The notes beneath the pieces are model-generated. The model did no database searches and was not told where the DNA came from. It saw nothing but the letters and a program-made list of their open reading frames with translations. Made by a program: the position numbers and the translations under genes. This document shows positions 25,858 through 35,435 of a DNA stretch of 64,000 bases, piece by piece. This DNA comes from Acidobacteriota bacterium (GTDB lineage: Bacteria; Acidobacteriota; Blastocatellia; Pyrinomonadales; Pyrinomonadaceae): NCBI GenBank assembly GCA_003223935.1, contig QHXQ01000019.1, positions 124,001 through 188,000 on the forward strand. Direction: 5' to 3'. The number at the start of each line of letters is the position of its first letter. Position 1 is the first letter of the stretch.

Positions 25858-26949
25858 TCAAGGCACGACCTCGGACACAACCTCTGATGGCTGGCTCACG
25901 TTGCCCGACGTGTCAACAGCCGTCAGATAGTAGTAATAACGTGTGCCCGCCTCGACCGCTTCGTCCTGATAGGTAATGCGCTCGTAGAGCGCGCGGTTTA
26001 GTTTCGTCCAACGTTCCTTCGGTAAATTCGGATCGGTCGAGCGATAGATGTTGTAACCCGCGACATCGCGCTCAGGGTTTGCGGGCCAGAAGAGCGACAG
26101 ACGACCGGGCGCGGCAGCGACTGTGATTGAAGTCGGCGCGGAGGGTGGAAAGACATCTTTGGGCGCGATGCTCTTCGCGTTCGAGTTCAAGCTCTCGACC
26201 TGCGCGGCAGCCGTGCCGAGTGAGACGGCGCGCGCAATGTAGGTGTACTCCTCGCCGAAGCGGAAGGTTTGATCGGCGTAGGTCATCTCGTTGGGGCCGA
26301 CCAGCGCTTTGTTGAGCGGCGTCTGCCCCGGCTCTTGTTGCGAGCGGTCTGTGCGATAGACGTTATAACCGAGCAGGTTGACGGGCGTCGAACCATCAAC
26401 GTTCGCCGTCGGCGGCTGCCAGCGCACGACGATGGAAGATTCATTTGGGTTGGTGATGGACATGAGCGCAGGCGGCTGACTGACGCGCGCGGCCGGTTCG
26501 AGCAAAAGAAAGTTCGAGAAGGCTGCGCGCTGGCCTGCGGCATTGACGTAGCGTATGGCGTAGCGCAGGCGCACAGGTTCGGTCAGCGTCAGAGTGTCCG
26601 TGTAGGTGAGCGACTCTTGCGCCTGTTTGATCTCTTCGTAAGGCACAGAGCCGATCAAGGTCGCGCGCGTGCCGAACTGCTCTTCGGTCAGAGGCAGAGG
26701 CGCGTCGGTGCGCTCGGCGACGCGATAGACATCCACACGGCGGATTGATTGCACGCTCTCAGCCGACGCATTCCGGCGCGGCGCAGGCCAACTCAAGATC
26801 ACCTGATTGCCACGCTGCACGCCCGACAACAACTCCGTGCGCTGCGGAATGCGCTCGACCGGCGGCAAAGGCGGCCGGCGTTTGCCGCAGGCTGCAAAAA
26901 AACAGATGAGGGGTAGCACAATACCCAGCGTGAAGCAGAATCGTTGCAT
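25858..26949 (-). CDS. Lipoprotein with fibronectin type III domains
   Basis: A 363-residue protein with a lipoprotein-like signal (LGIVLPLICFFAAC followed by GKRRPPLPP), so Cys is probably lipidated. Three fibronectin type III-like repeats follow: VQRGNQVILSWPAPRRNASA, PNESSIVVRWQPPTANVDG and APGRLSLFWPANPERDVAGY, each ending in a YNVYR/YNIYR-type strand. The C-terminus reads YYYLTAVDTSGNVSQPSE. It is an envelope protein of unknown binding partner. The lipobox is weak (F at -3), so anchoring is probable rather than certain. Confidence 0.82.
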   Translation of the reverse strand: MQRFCFTLGIVLPLICFFAACGKRRPPLPPVERIPQRTELLSGVQRGNQVILSWPAPRRNASAESVQSIRRVDVYRVAERTDAPLPLTEEQFGTRATLIGSVPYEEIKQAQESLTYTDTLTLTEPVRLRYAIRYVNAAGQRAAFSNFLLLEPAARVSQPPALMSITNPNESSIVVRWQPPTANVDGSTPVNLLGYNVYRTDRSQQEPGQTPLNKALVGPNEMTYADQTFRFGEEYTYIARAVSLGTAAAQVESLNSNAKSIAPKDVFPPSAPTSITVAAAPGRLSLFWPANPERDVAGYNIYRSTDPNLPKERWTKLNRALYERITYQDEAVEAGTRYYYYLTAVDTSGNVSQPSEVVSEVVP

Positions 26950-27099
26950 GTAGGCCGTCGGACAGGCTGAATCCTGAGATAGCATCAGCTAGATATGCGT
27001 CTTACATAAAAACCGGCTTGATAATACTACAAATAAGTATATTATCTCGAAGCTCTCGGCAAGGTTTTCAACAATTCGACACGGCATCGGTATCTCACA

Positions 27100-27654
27100 A
27101 TGTCTTGGCTTAGCTGGATCGTTTGGCTCGCCTTGGCGCTCAGCACGGCGCTCGCCATCATGTCTGTCAGCCTGCGGCTGCACTTCCGCAGAGCCGTCGC
27201 TTCGTTCCTCGGGGCGGTCACGATGAGCGGCGTCCTCACCTCGCTATTCCTTATTCGCCTTCACGTCCGACCTGCGCCTGTGCGGGTTGAAATCACAGCG
27301 CCTGGCAGTGCCCAGCATGTCACAGGAGAGCAGTTGGTGATCGAGGGGCGGGTCAGCCCGCCCGACGCGCGCGTGACCGTCGTGGTTCGCTCCGAAACCG
27401 ATATACGTTGGTGGGTGCAACCGGTCGTTACGGCCGAACGCACAGACGCGCTAACAGGTCATTGGTCTGTGCGCGCACACATCGGCACGCCAACGGAGGG
27501 GCGGCGCCAAAGCTTTGAGCTTGTCGCCTTAGCCTCAGCCGATAGCCGCCTATTCGATGCGCTCACTGGGCGCGCGTTCATGAGCGGGACGCCGCAGGAC
27601 AACATCCCTTTGTGGACCCAGTCTGAGCCAGTGGTGATTTGGAGAGAAAAGTGA
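27100..27654 (+). CDS. Membrane protein with extracytoplasmic Ig-like domain
   Basis: A 184-residue protein with two membrane helices near the N-terminus (WIVWLALALSTALAIMSV and FLGAVTMSGVLTSLFLI) and then a beta-sandwich domain (VRVEITAPGSAQHVTGEQLVIEGRV ... SFELVALASA) like bacterial Ig-like domains. The sandwich should face outside the inner membrane. It is the first gene of a three-gene operon with the glycosyltransferase and TIR genes; its stop overlaps the GTG of the next gene. Confidence 0.7.
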   Translation: MSWLSWIVWLALALSTALAIMSVSLRLHFRRAVASFLGAVTMSGVLTSLFLIRLHVRPAPVRVEITAPGSAQHVTGEQLVIEGRVSPPDARVTVVVRSETDIRWWVQPVVTAERTDALTGHWSVRAHIGTPTEGRRQSFELVALASADSRLFDALTGRAFMSGTPQDNIPLWTQSEPVVIWREK

Positions 27655-29189
27655 CGAAGAGAAGCATCGCGGTGACGATGTTTTTGTGCTGTTACGGACT
27701 GTTGACCGGGCCTTGGATTTTCTGGCCGCCGAGCAGCAGCGCGTTGCAGCTCTTGGCGTTTGCGCTCTACTCATTGCTCGCAGTTGGCTTGGCTGTCGAG
27801 ATCACGGAGTTGATCTTAGCGCTTGTCTGGTCGCCGCAGACGGCCCCGCTTATGGCTGGAGCAGTGCGCAGAGAAGGGACGGCGGTGTTGATGGTCGTTT
27901 GCGATGATGCCAGTGCAGCTTGTGTCGAATCGTTAGTGCCGTTGGCGGTTGCCGGTTACGACGTCTATCTCTTGGATGATTCGCACGCGCCTGTGGCCCT
28001 GTCGCAGAGGCAGGTGGAGTTGCTCGCGCACTTGCGCCGACCCGGACGGTGCGGCGCGAAGGCCGGCAATCTTAATCATTGGCTGGCGCGACGCGGGGCG
28101 CGTTACGAGTCTGCGTTATTGCTCGATGCCGATAGCCAACTTACCGTCGAAGCTGCCGACACGTTGTTGCGCGCGGCCGGGCATCCGGCAAACGCCGACG
28201 TCGCGCTGTTTCAAGCTAAGATCGAGCCGCAGGCCGGCGCATGCTCGTTGATGGCGAAGATTCTCGCGACGGGCGCGCGTCCGCGCATGCGTGTGATGGA
28301 GCGCGTGCACGGGCCACTCGGACTGTTACTCTCGTTTGGTCATAATCAACTGATAAGGTTACAACCTGTACGCGAGTTGGGTGGATTTGAAGAGAGGCTG
28401 ACCAATGAAGATACGGTCTTGAGTCTGCGCCTCGCTGCGGCGGGGCAGCGGGCTGCGCTCGTAGATGTCTGGACGACAGATACAGAGCCGGCCACAGTTT
28501 CCGCCTATATCCGGCGGACGCTGCGCTGGGCGCGGCAGACGGTCGAGCTATTTCATGACCCTTGGCCCAAGGTCCCGCTGCGCCTCAAGCTCTTGCTCTG
28601 TCGTCAGCTATTGGCTTACTTGCTTCCGTTGGTCGGGCTGCTGCTGCTCGGTATCTCGCTCGGCGCAAGCTTTGAACGGCCGACGCGCTACTGGCAGTTT
28701 CTGGCCCACGCACTTGCCTTGCGGCCCGGCTATGAGTTGTACGGTTTAACTTTCTGGTCAACTTTCACAGCGTCTGCGCTCTTTATCGCGCTCCGCATTG
28801 TGTTGGCCCGCTTGACAGGAGTCGAGTGGCGCGCGCTCTTGCTGGCGGGTCTCTTGGGCAATGCGCCGGCTGCCGTGATGCTGTTACCACTGGCCGGCTC
28901 GATGCTCGCGTCGGCCAGCGGCCTCCAGACCAAGTTCATCCCCACAAATTCCGGCTACGCTAGACAGCAAGACGCGCAAATAGCCCGGCGCTTGACCCGT
29001 TGGCTCACGACAGGCGTGTTACTGAGCGGCATCATGGCGATAGTGTTGCGCCACCCGACAAATCTGCTGTTGGGTTTCAACCTACTTTGGGTCGCCTATC
29101 TGTTGCTATCTCCAGTCAGCCTATTCATCATTTCCATCTGGCAACGCGGAGCCGAGACACGCAGCCGGGTAAAGGTTGAGGCGGATTGA
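27651..29189 (+). CDS. BcsA-like family 2 glycosyltransferase, membrane-bound
   Basis: A 512-residue processive-type GT2. Two N-terminal helices (IAVTMFLCCYGLLTGPWIFW and LLAFALYSLLAVGLAVEI) lead to the catalytic domain with DDSHAP, RPGRCGAKAGNLNHWL, LLLDADSQ (DxD-like), LTNEDTVLSL (T-E-D-equivalent N-E-D) and the R-x-L-R-W motif RRTLRWARQTVELF. Four or five C-terminal helices follow. This matches cellulose/hyaluronan synthase-like enzymes that make and export a polysaccharide. The GTG at 27651 overlaps the upstream stop (GTGA) and follows GGAGAG. No PilZ domain is seen. Confidence 0.85.
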   Translation: MTKRSIAVTMFLCCYGLLTGPWIFWPPSSSALQLLAFALYSLLAVGLAVEITELILALVWSPQTAPLMAGAVRREGTAVLMVVCDDASAACVESLVPLAVAGYDVYLLDDSHAPVALSQRQVELLAHLRRPGRCGAKAGNLNHWLARRGARYESALLLDADSQLTVEAADTLLRAAGHPANADVALFQAKIEPQAGACSLMAKILATGARPRMRVMERVHGPLGLLLSFGHNQLIRLQPVRELGGFEERLTNEDTVLSLRLAAAGQRAALVDVWTTDTEPATVSAYIRRTLRWARQTVELFHDPWPKVPLRLKLLLCRQLLAYLLPLVGLLLLGISLGASFERPTRYWQFLAHALALRPGYELYGLTFWSTFTASALFIALRIVLARLTGVEWRALLLAGLLGNAPAAVMLLPLAGSMLASASGLQTKFIPTNSGYARQQDAQIARRLTRWLTTGVLLSGIMAIVLRHPTNLLLGFNLLWVAYLLLSPVSLFIISIWQRGAETRSRVKVEAD

Positions 29190-30166
29190 TGAGACTCTTT
29201 ACCTTCGATGTGTTTATCTCATACAGCCACGTAGATAAAGAGTGGGTGTTGCAGCTAGCCAGCGCCTTGCAGGATGAGTTCCGGGTTTTCGTTGACGATT
29301 GGGAATTGGTGCCGGGGAGCGAATGGCGGACGCAGATTGAGGCAGCGCTCAAACAGAGTCAGTCAGGCATAGTCGTGCTCAGTCCGGATGCCATCGCGTC
29401 CGGTGTAGTCAATGCTGAATTGACGGCCTTGCTCAATCAATCTTGGAACGAGCAAGGCCGACCGCTGATTCCTGTGTTATACCGCGCCTGCGAAGTGCCC
29501 AAACTGTTGGAGAGTCATCAGTATGTAGATTTTCGCGATCAGACACCCGCCGCTAGAAAAGCAGCGCTGGTAAAGCTGCGGCGCGCGTTACGCGGGACGC
29601 CGCCGGGGCCGCCGGGGCAACTATCTAAGGTGCCGCTCTGGAAATTCCCCCAAGTCCCGCTCGCTTTGGTGTTGTTCTTTGTCCTACTCTTTATCTTTGC
29701 CCCATTGATCATCAAAGGGCTGCGGGATTGGTTTGGTCGTGATAATACTTTTGCCTCGCTACGCCAGACACAGTTGCTAATTCAGAGCATTGAAACCAAA
29801 GCACTCAAAAGAGATTACGAACAGGTATTGGCCGGCGCAGAGCGCGAGTTTTTTGATCGGCCCACACATGAGCTTGTCATGCGGGACGTATGGCAGCAGG
29901 GACAAATGACTTGGCGCATGTTTTTCCATGAAGGCCACCTGATCGCACGCGATTCGTTCCGCTATGCCGGGGGCGTCGTGGTGGAAAAACAGCGAACCTA
30001 CTTAAACGACAACCAGCAGGTATTCTTATTAGATCGCTTTGCCCAAGATGGCCTACTGTTGGAGAAACGTTATTGCCCAGAAGGGCCGGAACGACCATGC
30101 GATATATATGAAGATTATATGCGCTCGCCACTTCCGCCGATGGCGCTACCGATTGCCTACCGATGA
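29189..30166 (+). CDS. TIR-domain protein with central transmembrane helix
   Basis: A 325-residue protein. The N-terminal TIR domain starts MRLFTFDVFISYSHVDKEW, has the DDWELVPGSEWRTQI loop, and carries E77 (VVNAE) at the W-x3-E catalytic position, with Val in place of Trp. Then comes a Pro/Lys-rich hinge (GTPPGPPGQLSK), one hydrophobic helix (VPLALVLFFVLLFIFAPLII, ~155-175) and a ~145-residue C-terminal domain with no recognised family. Its ATG overlaps the stop of the glycosyltransferase gene (TGATG), so both are coupled. A signalling or NAD-cleaving role tied to polysaccharide synthesis or envelope stress is inference. Confidence 0.82.
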   Translation: MRLFTFDVFISYSHVDKEWVLQLASALQDEFRVFVDDWELVPGSEWRTQIEAALKQSQSGIVVLSPDAIASGVVNAELTALLNQSWNEQGRPLIPVLYRACEVPKLLESHQYVDFRDQTPAARKAALVKLRRALRGTPPGPPGQLSKVPLWKFPQVPLALVLFFVLLFIFAPLIIKGLRDWFGRDNTFASLRQTQLLIQSIETKALKRDYEQVLAGAEREFFDRPTHELVMRDVWQQGQMTWRMFFHEGHLIARDSFRYAGGVVVEKQRTYLNDNQQVFLLDRFAQDGLLLEKRYCPEGPERPCDIYEDYMRSPLPPMALPIAYR

Positions 30167-30224
30167 GCTTGAGACCGTTGCGCGCCTGATAACTTAATGT
30201 GACCTGTTTGCGACTTGCGGGGTG

Positions 30225-31652
30225 TCAGAGAATATATCGGCTCAAATCTTGGTCTTTGACGATCTCTGCGAGCGTGCGTGTGACGTAGGCGGCGTCGATC
30301 ACTTGGCGTTTGGCTTCGAGTTCGGGCGCGTTGAAGCTGATCTCGTCCAAGACCTTCTCCATGATCGTGTGCAGGCGGCGCGCGCCGATGTCTTCGGTCT
30401 GCTCGTTGACGCGGCCGGCAAATTGCGCGACCGAGTCGATTGCGTCCGCAGTGAACTCAAGCTCGACGCCTTCGGTCTCAAGCAGCGCCTTGTATTGTTT
30501 GACGAGCGAATTCTTCGGCTCGACAAGGATGCGTTTGAAATCTTCGACCGTGAGCGATTCAAGCTCGACGCGGATGGGGAAGCGCCCTTGCAGTTCAGGG
30601 ATCAGATCGGAAGGCTTGGAGACGTGGAACGCACCGGCGGCGATGAAGAGGATATGGTCTGTGCGCACCATGCCGTAGCGCGTGTTGACGGTCGTGCCTT
30701 CGACGATGGGCAAGATGTCGCGTTGCACGCCTTCGCGCGACACGTCGGGGCCGGCACCGGTTTCGCGCCCGGCGATCTTGTCCAACTCGTCAAGGAAGAT
30801 GATCCCGGCCGATTCGACGCGCTCAAGGGCGGCGCGCGCGACCGCGTCCATGTCAATCAGGCGCTCCTCCTCTTCCTGCATCAGATATTCCAGCGCCTCG
30901 TCAACGCGCATGCGCTGGCGTTTGGTGCGCCCTTGGAAGAGATTGCCGAGCATGTCCTTCATGTTGATGCCCATCTCTTCGATGCCTTGGGGCCCGGCGA
31001 CCTCTATGGTTGGAAAACTCTTCTCGTGGACCTCGATCTCGACGATGCGGTTGGCGAGTTTGCCGGCCCGCAACTGTTCGCGCAGCTTCTCGCGCGTGCT
31101 TTGAAACTGTTCGTCGCGCGGCTCGTCCGTACGCGCAGGTGTCTCAGCGCTTGCTTCCGCCGCATCGAAATCGAAATAGTTGGCGGCGGCCGGGCGCGGC
31201 GGCAGGAGCAGATCGAGGATGCGCTCCTCTGCGTTCTGCTCGGCTTTGTCTGCGATCTCGTCTGTCTTTTCGACGCGCACCATGTCCACAGCGATCTCGC
31301 ACAGGTCGCGGATCATGCTCTCGACATCGCGCCCGACATAACCGACCTCCGTGAACTTCGACGCTTCGACCTTGAGGAAGGGCGAATTGGAGAGCCGCGC
31401 CAGCCGGCGCGCGATCTCGGTTTTACCGACGCCGGTCGAGCCGATCATGATGATGTTTTTGGGCAACACATCGGCGGCCAGATCGGGCGCGAGCTTCTGC
31501 CGGCGCACGCGATTGCGCAGCGCGATAGCGACCGCGCGCTTCGCCGCGTGCTGCCCGACGACGTGCTTGTCCAATTCCGCCACGATCTGGCGCGGCGTCA
31601 TCTCGTCCAAGCCTATGTGGTCGTCCACGTCACCTGAGAGATAGATAACCAT
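30225..31652 (-). CDS. hslU: ATP-dependent protease ATPase subunit HslU
   Basis: A 475-residue AAA+ unfoldase. It has the starting motif [17 protein letters not shown], Walker [23 protein letters not shown] (the pore-loop region), Walker [12 protein letters not shown] and the sensor motifs [12 protein letters not shown] and [13 protein letters not shown], and ends LSRYIL, the C-terminus that docks on HslV. It degrades proteins with HslV at 31746. An insert of about 60 acidic residues (~155-215, [13 protein letters not shown]) is a family-typical I-domain. Start ATG 31652 (VIYLSGD) is preferred. Confidence 0.97.
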   Translation of the reverse strand: MVIYLSGDVDDHIGLDEMTPRQIVAELDKHVVGQHAAKRAVAIALRNRVRRQKLAPDLAADVLPKNIIMIGSTGVGKTEIARRLARLSNSPFLKVEASKFTEVGYVGRDVESMIRDLCEIAVDMVRVEKTDEIADKAEQNAEERILDLLLPPRPAAANYFDFDAAEASAETPARTDEPRDEQFQSTREKLREQLRAGKLANRIVEIEVHEKSFPTIEVAGPQGIEEMGINMKDMLGNLFQGRTKRQRMRVDEALEYLMQEEEERLIDMDAVARAALERVESAGIIFLDELDKIAGRETGAGPDVSREGVQRDILPIVEGTTVNTRYGMVRTDHILFIAAGAFHVSKPSDLIPELQGRFPIRVELESLTVEDFKRILVEPKNSLVKQYKALLETEGVELEFTADAIDSVAQFAGRVNEQTEDIGARRLHTIMEKVLDEISFNAPELEAKRQVIDAAYVTRTLAEIVKDQDLSRYIL

Positions 31653-31675
31653 GATGTCAATGGTCAATGGTCAGT

Positions 31676-31737
31676 GGTCAGTGGTCAGTGATCGGTGCAA
31701 TCAGTTTTTACTGACCACCGATCACTGACCACTGACC
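31676..31737. repeat. Perfect 22-bp inverted repeat of TGGTCAG heptamers between hslV and hslU
   Basis: Left arm GGTCAGTGGTCAGTGATCGG... (31676-31697) and its exact complement (31716-31737) enclose 18 bases. The upstream bases continue as TGGTCAA/TGGTCAG repeats from 31660. It lies inside the hslVU transcript between two genes that need matched expression. Confidence 0.8.
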
Positions 31738-31745
31738 GCTGCTCT

Positions 31746-32285
31746 TCACACTTCTTCCACGATGATGTTCTGATTCGAGTAGATGCAGATGTCGCCGGCG
31801 ATGCGCAGGGCTTCGCGGGCGATGTCGTGCGCGCTCAGTTCTGTGTGTTGCAAGAGGGCGCGGGCGGCGGCAAGCGCGTAGGGGCCGCCCGAGCCGATGG
31901 CGAGCGCGCCCTCACTTGCATCGGGCGCGATCACGTCGCCATTGCCGGAGAGCAGAAACGAACTGCGCTCGTCTGCCACCAGCAGCAACGCTTCGAGATG
32001 GCGCAGGACTTTATCCGTGCGCCACTCTTTGCTCAACTCGATGGCGGCGCGCTCTAGGTTGCCGTGATACTGTTCAAGTTTGGTCTCGAAGCGCGTGAGC
32101 AGAGAGAAAGCGTCTGCGGACGCGCCGGCGAAACCGGCGATGATCTTGTCATTGTAGAGCCGGCGCACCTTGCGCGCCGCCGCTTTCATCACGGTGTCGC
32201 CTATTGTGACCTGCCCATCGCCAGCCATGGCGACACGCCCGGCCCGACGGACGAGCAGCACGGTCGTGCTGCGCAAACGCGGCAT
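31746..32285 (-). CDS. hslV: ATP-dependent protease proteolytic subunit HslV
   Basis: A 179-residue N-terminal nucleophile peptidase. The N-terminal Thr of the active protein is in [10 protein letters not shown] after a short propeptide, and [15 protein letters not shown] follows, the canonical beginning. Further motifs are [27 protein letters not shown] and the C-terminal [13 protein letters not shown]. The ATG at 32285 gives the expected short propeptide (MPRLRS); the in-frame start 18 bases upstream would lengthen it. With HslU it forms the bacterial proteasome-like protease. Confidence 0.96.
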   Translation of the reverse strand: MPRLRSTTVLLVRRAGRVAMAGDGQVTIGDTVMKAAARKVRRLYNDKIIAGFAGASADAFSLLTRFETKLEQYHGNLERAAIELSKEWRTDKVLRHLEALLLVADERSSFLLSGNGDVIAPDASEGALAIGSGGPYALAAARALLQHTELSAHDIAREALRIAGDICIYSNQNIIVEEV

Positions 32286-32471
32286 TGAATTCTTTCTTTT
32301 CATCTGTGCAAGGCGAGACTATAGGAACAGGGCGGAAGGGAAGTCAAGGAACGCGGGCCCCCAAGCCGCAGAGGAGAGACTGAAAAGGACAGGCCGAATT
32401 TCGAACCTTGCGCTGGCGTGTCGGCGGCGCGGGCGATTTGAGTTATGATAAGACCGCTCCCGCAGATTGTT

Positions 32472-32487
32472 GTGGGCCCGGGCCCAC
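32472..32487. repeat. 16-bp perfect GC-rich palindrome in the hslV-peptidase C26 gap
   Basis: GTGGGCCCGGGCCCAC lies in the 284-bp gap between divergent hslV and the class I amidotransferase gene. No promoter of good match is seen there. It might be a regulator site or a chance GC-rich palindrome. Confidence 0.4.
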
Positions 32488-32569
32488 GAAACCGCGCGCA
32501 GCTAGTTTGCGTAAGCCGGCAACGTCGGTAGTGGAGCGCGCGCGCAGAACTTGCAGCGAGACGAATGAG

Positions 32570-33340
32570 ATGATTGCAGGCCGACCGCTGATCGGGATCA
32601 CGATGCGTCACGAGTTGGAGACGGAGCGTTTCTATCTGGCGCGCACATACGGCGAAGCAGTCGAAGCGGCGGGCGGCGTGCCCTTACACATCTCGCTCAT
32701 TCCGCGCGCCGGATATATAGCAGCATTGATGGCGCAGCTTGACGGCATCTTGTTGCCGGGCAGCGCCTCGGACGTTGACCCTCTGCGCTACGGACGCGAG
32801 CCGCACACACGTCTGGGCAGTGTGCATCCGCTCAAAGACGAGACGGACGCGCTGGTCTTAGCGGAGTTAGAGAGGCGCGGGCTGCCGCTCTTAGCAATCT
32901 GTTTCGGGTTACAAATCTGGAACGTGACGCGCGGTGGGACGCTGATTCAGGACATCGAGAGTCAACTGCCTGAAGCGATCAAGCACGAACAGGGCGCACC
33001 GCGTGAACGTCGCTCACATCAAGTGCGTCTGCTCGCGGGCAGCAAGCTGGCCCAACTGGCTTGCGCCGAGAGCGCTCTGGTGAACAGCCATCATCATCAA
33101 GCGATTGAGTGCGTCGGGCGAGGCTTGCGTGCGACGGCTTGGGCGACGGATGGTTTGATCGAAGCGGTCGAGGACGAACGCACGGAACATTGGGCGGTCG
33201 GCGTGCAGTGGCATCCGGAGATCGCTTGGGCTAGCGACGAATTTTCCACGCGCCTCTTCGCGGCCTTTGTTGAGGCCGCCCGACGCCGCGCGGAAGAGCA
33301 CAGACAAGAAACGCGCCCAGAGCTTGAAAGCGTCCGATAA
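32570..33340 (+). CDS. Class I glutamine amidotransferase-like hydrolase (peptidase C26, PuuD-like)
   Basis: A 256-residue enzyme. The nucleophile Cys is in LLAICFGLQIWNV, the His-Glu partners in VGVQWHPEIAW, and DGILLPGSASDVDP is the oxyanion region. This matches gamma-glutamyl hydrolases such as PuuD, which act on gamma-glutamyl-GABA, or peptidases that act on gamma-glutamyl bonds in cell wall material. It is first in a row with an SDR and a muramidase (gaps 11 and 21 bp). That setting fits cell wall recycling as much as polyamine use; which is not settled. Start ATG 32570 fits the domain start. Confidence 0.87.
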   Translation: MIAGRPLIGITMRHELETERFYLARTYGEAVEAAGGVPLHISLIPRAGYIAALMAQLDGILLPGSASDVDPLRYGREPHTRLGSVHPLKDETDALVLAELERRGLPLLAICFGLQIWNVTRGGTLIQDIESQLPEAIKHEQGAPRERRSHQVRLLAGSKLAQLACAESALVNSHHHQAIECVGRGLRATAWATDGLIEAVEDERTEHWAVGVQWHPEIAWASDEFSTRLFAAFVEAARRRAEEHRQETRPELESVR

Positions 33341-33351
33341 CGACAGAGCTA

Positions 33352-34125
33352 ATGATTCCGGCTGAGAGCTTGAACTTACGCGGGCGTGTGGCGCTTGTGA
33401 CGGGTGGAGCGCGTGGCATAGGGCGCGCGATAGTCTCGCGCTTGGCTGAGGCGGGCGTCCACGTATGCATCAACTATCTGCATGCGACAGAGGCAGCGGA
33501 AGAGGTCGCGCGGCAGGCGCGCGCGCAGGGCGTTGAGGCGTTGACGTTGCGCGCAGATGTGAGCCAGCCGCTTGAGGCTACGACGCTGGTACAGGCAATC
33601 GAAGAGAAGTTCGGGCGGCTCGACATAGTGGTCTGCAACGCGGGCGTGTGGGCGGGCGCACCCGTAGCAGAGATGGACGAAGCGCTGTGGGACGGCGTGT
33701 TGGACGCGAATCTCAAAGGGGCTTGGGCTGTGTGTCGTGCGGCTGCACCATCGCTGACGCGACAGAGATTTGGGCGGATCGTCATCATCAGTTCGACTGC
33801 GGGCCAGCGTGGCGAAGCGAACTTCTCTAATTACGCGGCGGCGAAGGGCGGACAGATCGCTCTGGCCAAGTCACTCGCCATCGAGTTAGCGCCATACAGC
33901 ATCACGGTCAACGCGGTCGCGCCCGGTTGGGTGGCGACGGAGATGATCGCAGGGGTGACGGCTGATGCGGCGCGGCGCGCGGAGGTCGAGCGCACGATCC
34001 CGCTCGGCCATCTGGCGTCGCCGGACGATGTGGCTTGGCCCGTGCTTTTCCTGTGCAGCGAATGGGCGCGCCACATCACAGGCGCGGTGCTGAATGTGAA
34101 CGGCGGCGCGGTGTTGTGCGGCTGA
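33352..34125 (+). CDS. SDR-family NAD(P)-dependent oxidoreductase (FabG-like)
   Basis: A 257-residue short-chain dehydrogenase. The cofactor loop is TGGARGIGRAI, NAG is in VVCNAGVW, and the catalytic Ser, Tyr and Lys are in IISSTAGQ...YAAAKGG. The final ITGAVLNVNGGAVLCG is typical. It resembles 3-oxoacyl-ACP reductases, but the position between a gamma-glutamyl hydrolase and a muramidase gives no clue to the substrate. ATG 33352 starts 11 bp after the preceding stop. Confidence 0.9.
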   Translation: MIPAESLNLRGRVALVTGGARGIGRAIVSRLAEAGVHVCINYLHATEAAEEVARQARAQGVEALTLRADVSQPLEATTLVQAIEEKFGRLDIVVCNAGVWAGAPVAEMDEALWDGVLDANLKGAWAVCRAAAPSLTRQRFGRIVIISSTAGQRGEANFSNYAAAKGGQIALAKSLAIELAPYSITVNAVAPGWVATEMIAGVTADAARRAEVERTIPLGHLASPDDVAWPVLFLCSEWARHITGAVLNVNGGAVLCG

Positions 34126-34146
34126 GAACATTGGAGAGGGAAGAGA

Positions 34147-35388
34147 ATGGTGCAGATATTGGAGACGAAGGTGAGTGCGTCTGTGGCGGCAGGAGCGAAG
34201 AGACAAAGTCGTACGGGCCGGCGCACAGTGTTGGGCTTAGAGAAGCTTTTTAGTGAGAGACTCGATTTGGTGCGCGGCGCGCGCGTCGGCCTCGTCTGTA
34301 ATCAAGCTTCTGTGAATCATGAACTGCGCCACGCAGCAGACCTGCTCCGCGAACAGACTGCCTGTAAACTGACAGCGCTCTTCGGCCCGCAGCACGGCAT
34401 ACGCGGCGAGGTGCAGGACAATATGGTCGAGACGGCGCACACATTTGACGCAGAGACAGGCGTGCCAGTCTATTCGCTCTACAGCGAGACGCGCGAGCCG
34501 ACCGAAGAGATGCTGCGCGATGTGGACGTGCTCGTCTGCGACTTGCAAGACGTGGGCTGCCGCATCTATACATTCATCTATACGCTGGCGAACTGCATGC
34601 GCGCGGCGGCGCGCTACGGCAAGAAGGTTGTGGTGTGCGACCGGCCGAACCCGATCGGCGGTATGCAGGTGGCGGGCACAGTGCTTGAGCCTGAGTATGC
34701 CTCTTTCGTCGGGCAGTTTCCGCTAGCGACGCGCCACGGGATGACCGTGTGCGAATTGGCGCAGATGTTCAGAGGGGAATGGGGCTTGGATTGCGAACTG
34801 GAGTTGGTGCTGCTCGAAGGTTGGGCGCGCGAGCTATGGTTTGACGAGACAGACGCGCCTTGGGTCTTGCCTTCGCCGAATATGCCTACGCCAGATACGG
34901 CTGCGGTCTTTCCGGGGGCGGTGCATCTGGAAGGGACACAGCTGTCTGAGGGGCGTGGGACGACGCGCCCGTTCGAGTTGGTCGGCGCGCCCTACATAGA
35001 GGCTGCATGCTTTGCGCGTGCACTCGCGGCTTATGAGCTGCCGGGCGTCTATTTCCGCAGTTGTAATTTTCAGCCGACCTTCCAGAAGCATGCGGGGCGA
35101 AGTTGCGGCGGGGTGCAGATACACGTCACAGACCGAGAGCAGTTCGAGCCTGTGACGGCGGGCGTAGCCGTTGTGCGCGAGGCTTATGCGCTCTATCGTG
35201 AGCAGTTCCGCTGGAAGGAACCGCCTTACGAATACGTCTATGACAAGAATCCTTTCGATGTAATTGCGGGCACGGCTCGTCTGCGGACGGCGATTGAGCG
35301 AGGCGCTGCACTATCTGAGATAGTGGCGTCTTGGCGCGAGCCGCTCGAACGGTTCGCGGAAGCCCGAGCGCGGTATCTGCTGTATTGA
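34147..35388 (+). CDS. DUF1343 exo-beta-N-acetylmuramidase (NamZ family)
   Basis: A 413-residue protein. Family motifs: RVGLVCNQASV, FGPQHGIRGE, PVYSLYSE, LVCDLQDVGCRIYTFIYTL, VCDRPNPIGG, LEPEYASFVGQFPLATRHGMT, SPNMPTPDTAAVFPGAVHLEGT and LSEGRGTTRPFELVGAP. NamZ enzymes release N-acetylmuramic acid from the non-reducing end of peptidoglycan fragments (family knowledge). There is no clear signal peptide, so it may act in the cytosol or be exported by another route. It closes a three-gene run with possible wall-recycling enzymes. Confidence 0.94.
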   Translation: MVQILETKVSASVAAGAKRQSRTGRRTVLGLEKLFSERLDLVRGARVGLVCNQASVNHELRHAADLLREQTACKLTALFGPQHGIRGEVQDNMVETAHTFDAETGVPVYSLYSETREPTEEMLRDVDVLVCDLQDVGCRIYTFIYTLANCMRAAARYGKKVVVCDRPNPIGGMQVAGTVLEPEYASFVGQFPLATRHGMTVCELAQMFRGEWGLDCELELVLLEGWARELWFDETDAPWVLPSPNMPTPDTAAVFPGAVHLEGTQLSEGRGTTRPFELVGAPYIEAACFARALAAYELPGVYFRSCNFQPTFQKHAGRSCGGVQIHVTDREQFEPVTAGVAVVREAYALYREQFRWKEPPYEYVYDKNPFDVIAGTARLRTAIERGAALSEIVASWREPLERFAEARARYLLY

Positions 35389-35435
35389 GTTTGAGACGTT
35401 TGGTTTGTTAAGTTTCGCCGTTCGTATCTGACCTA

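Noticed and set aside
30222..31637. 471-codon open frame on the plus strand across hslU
   Set aside because: It is the complement of a well-supported HslU gene; high GC codon bias keeps the opposite frame open and its translation has no family motif.
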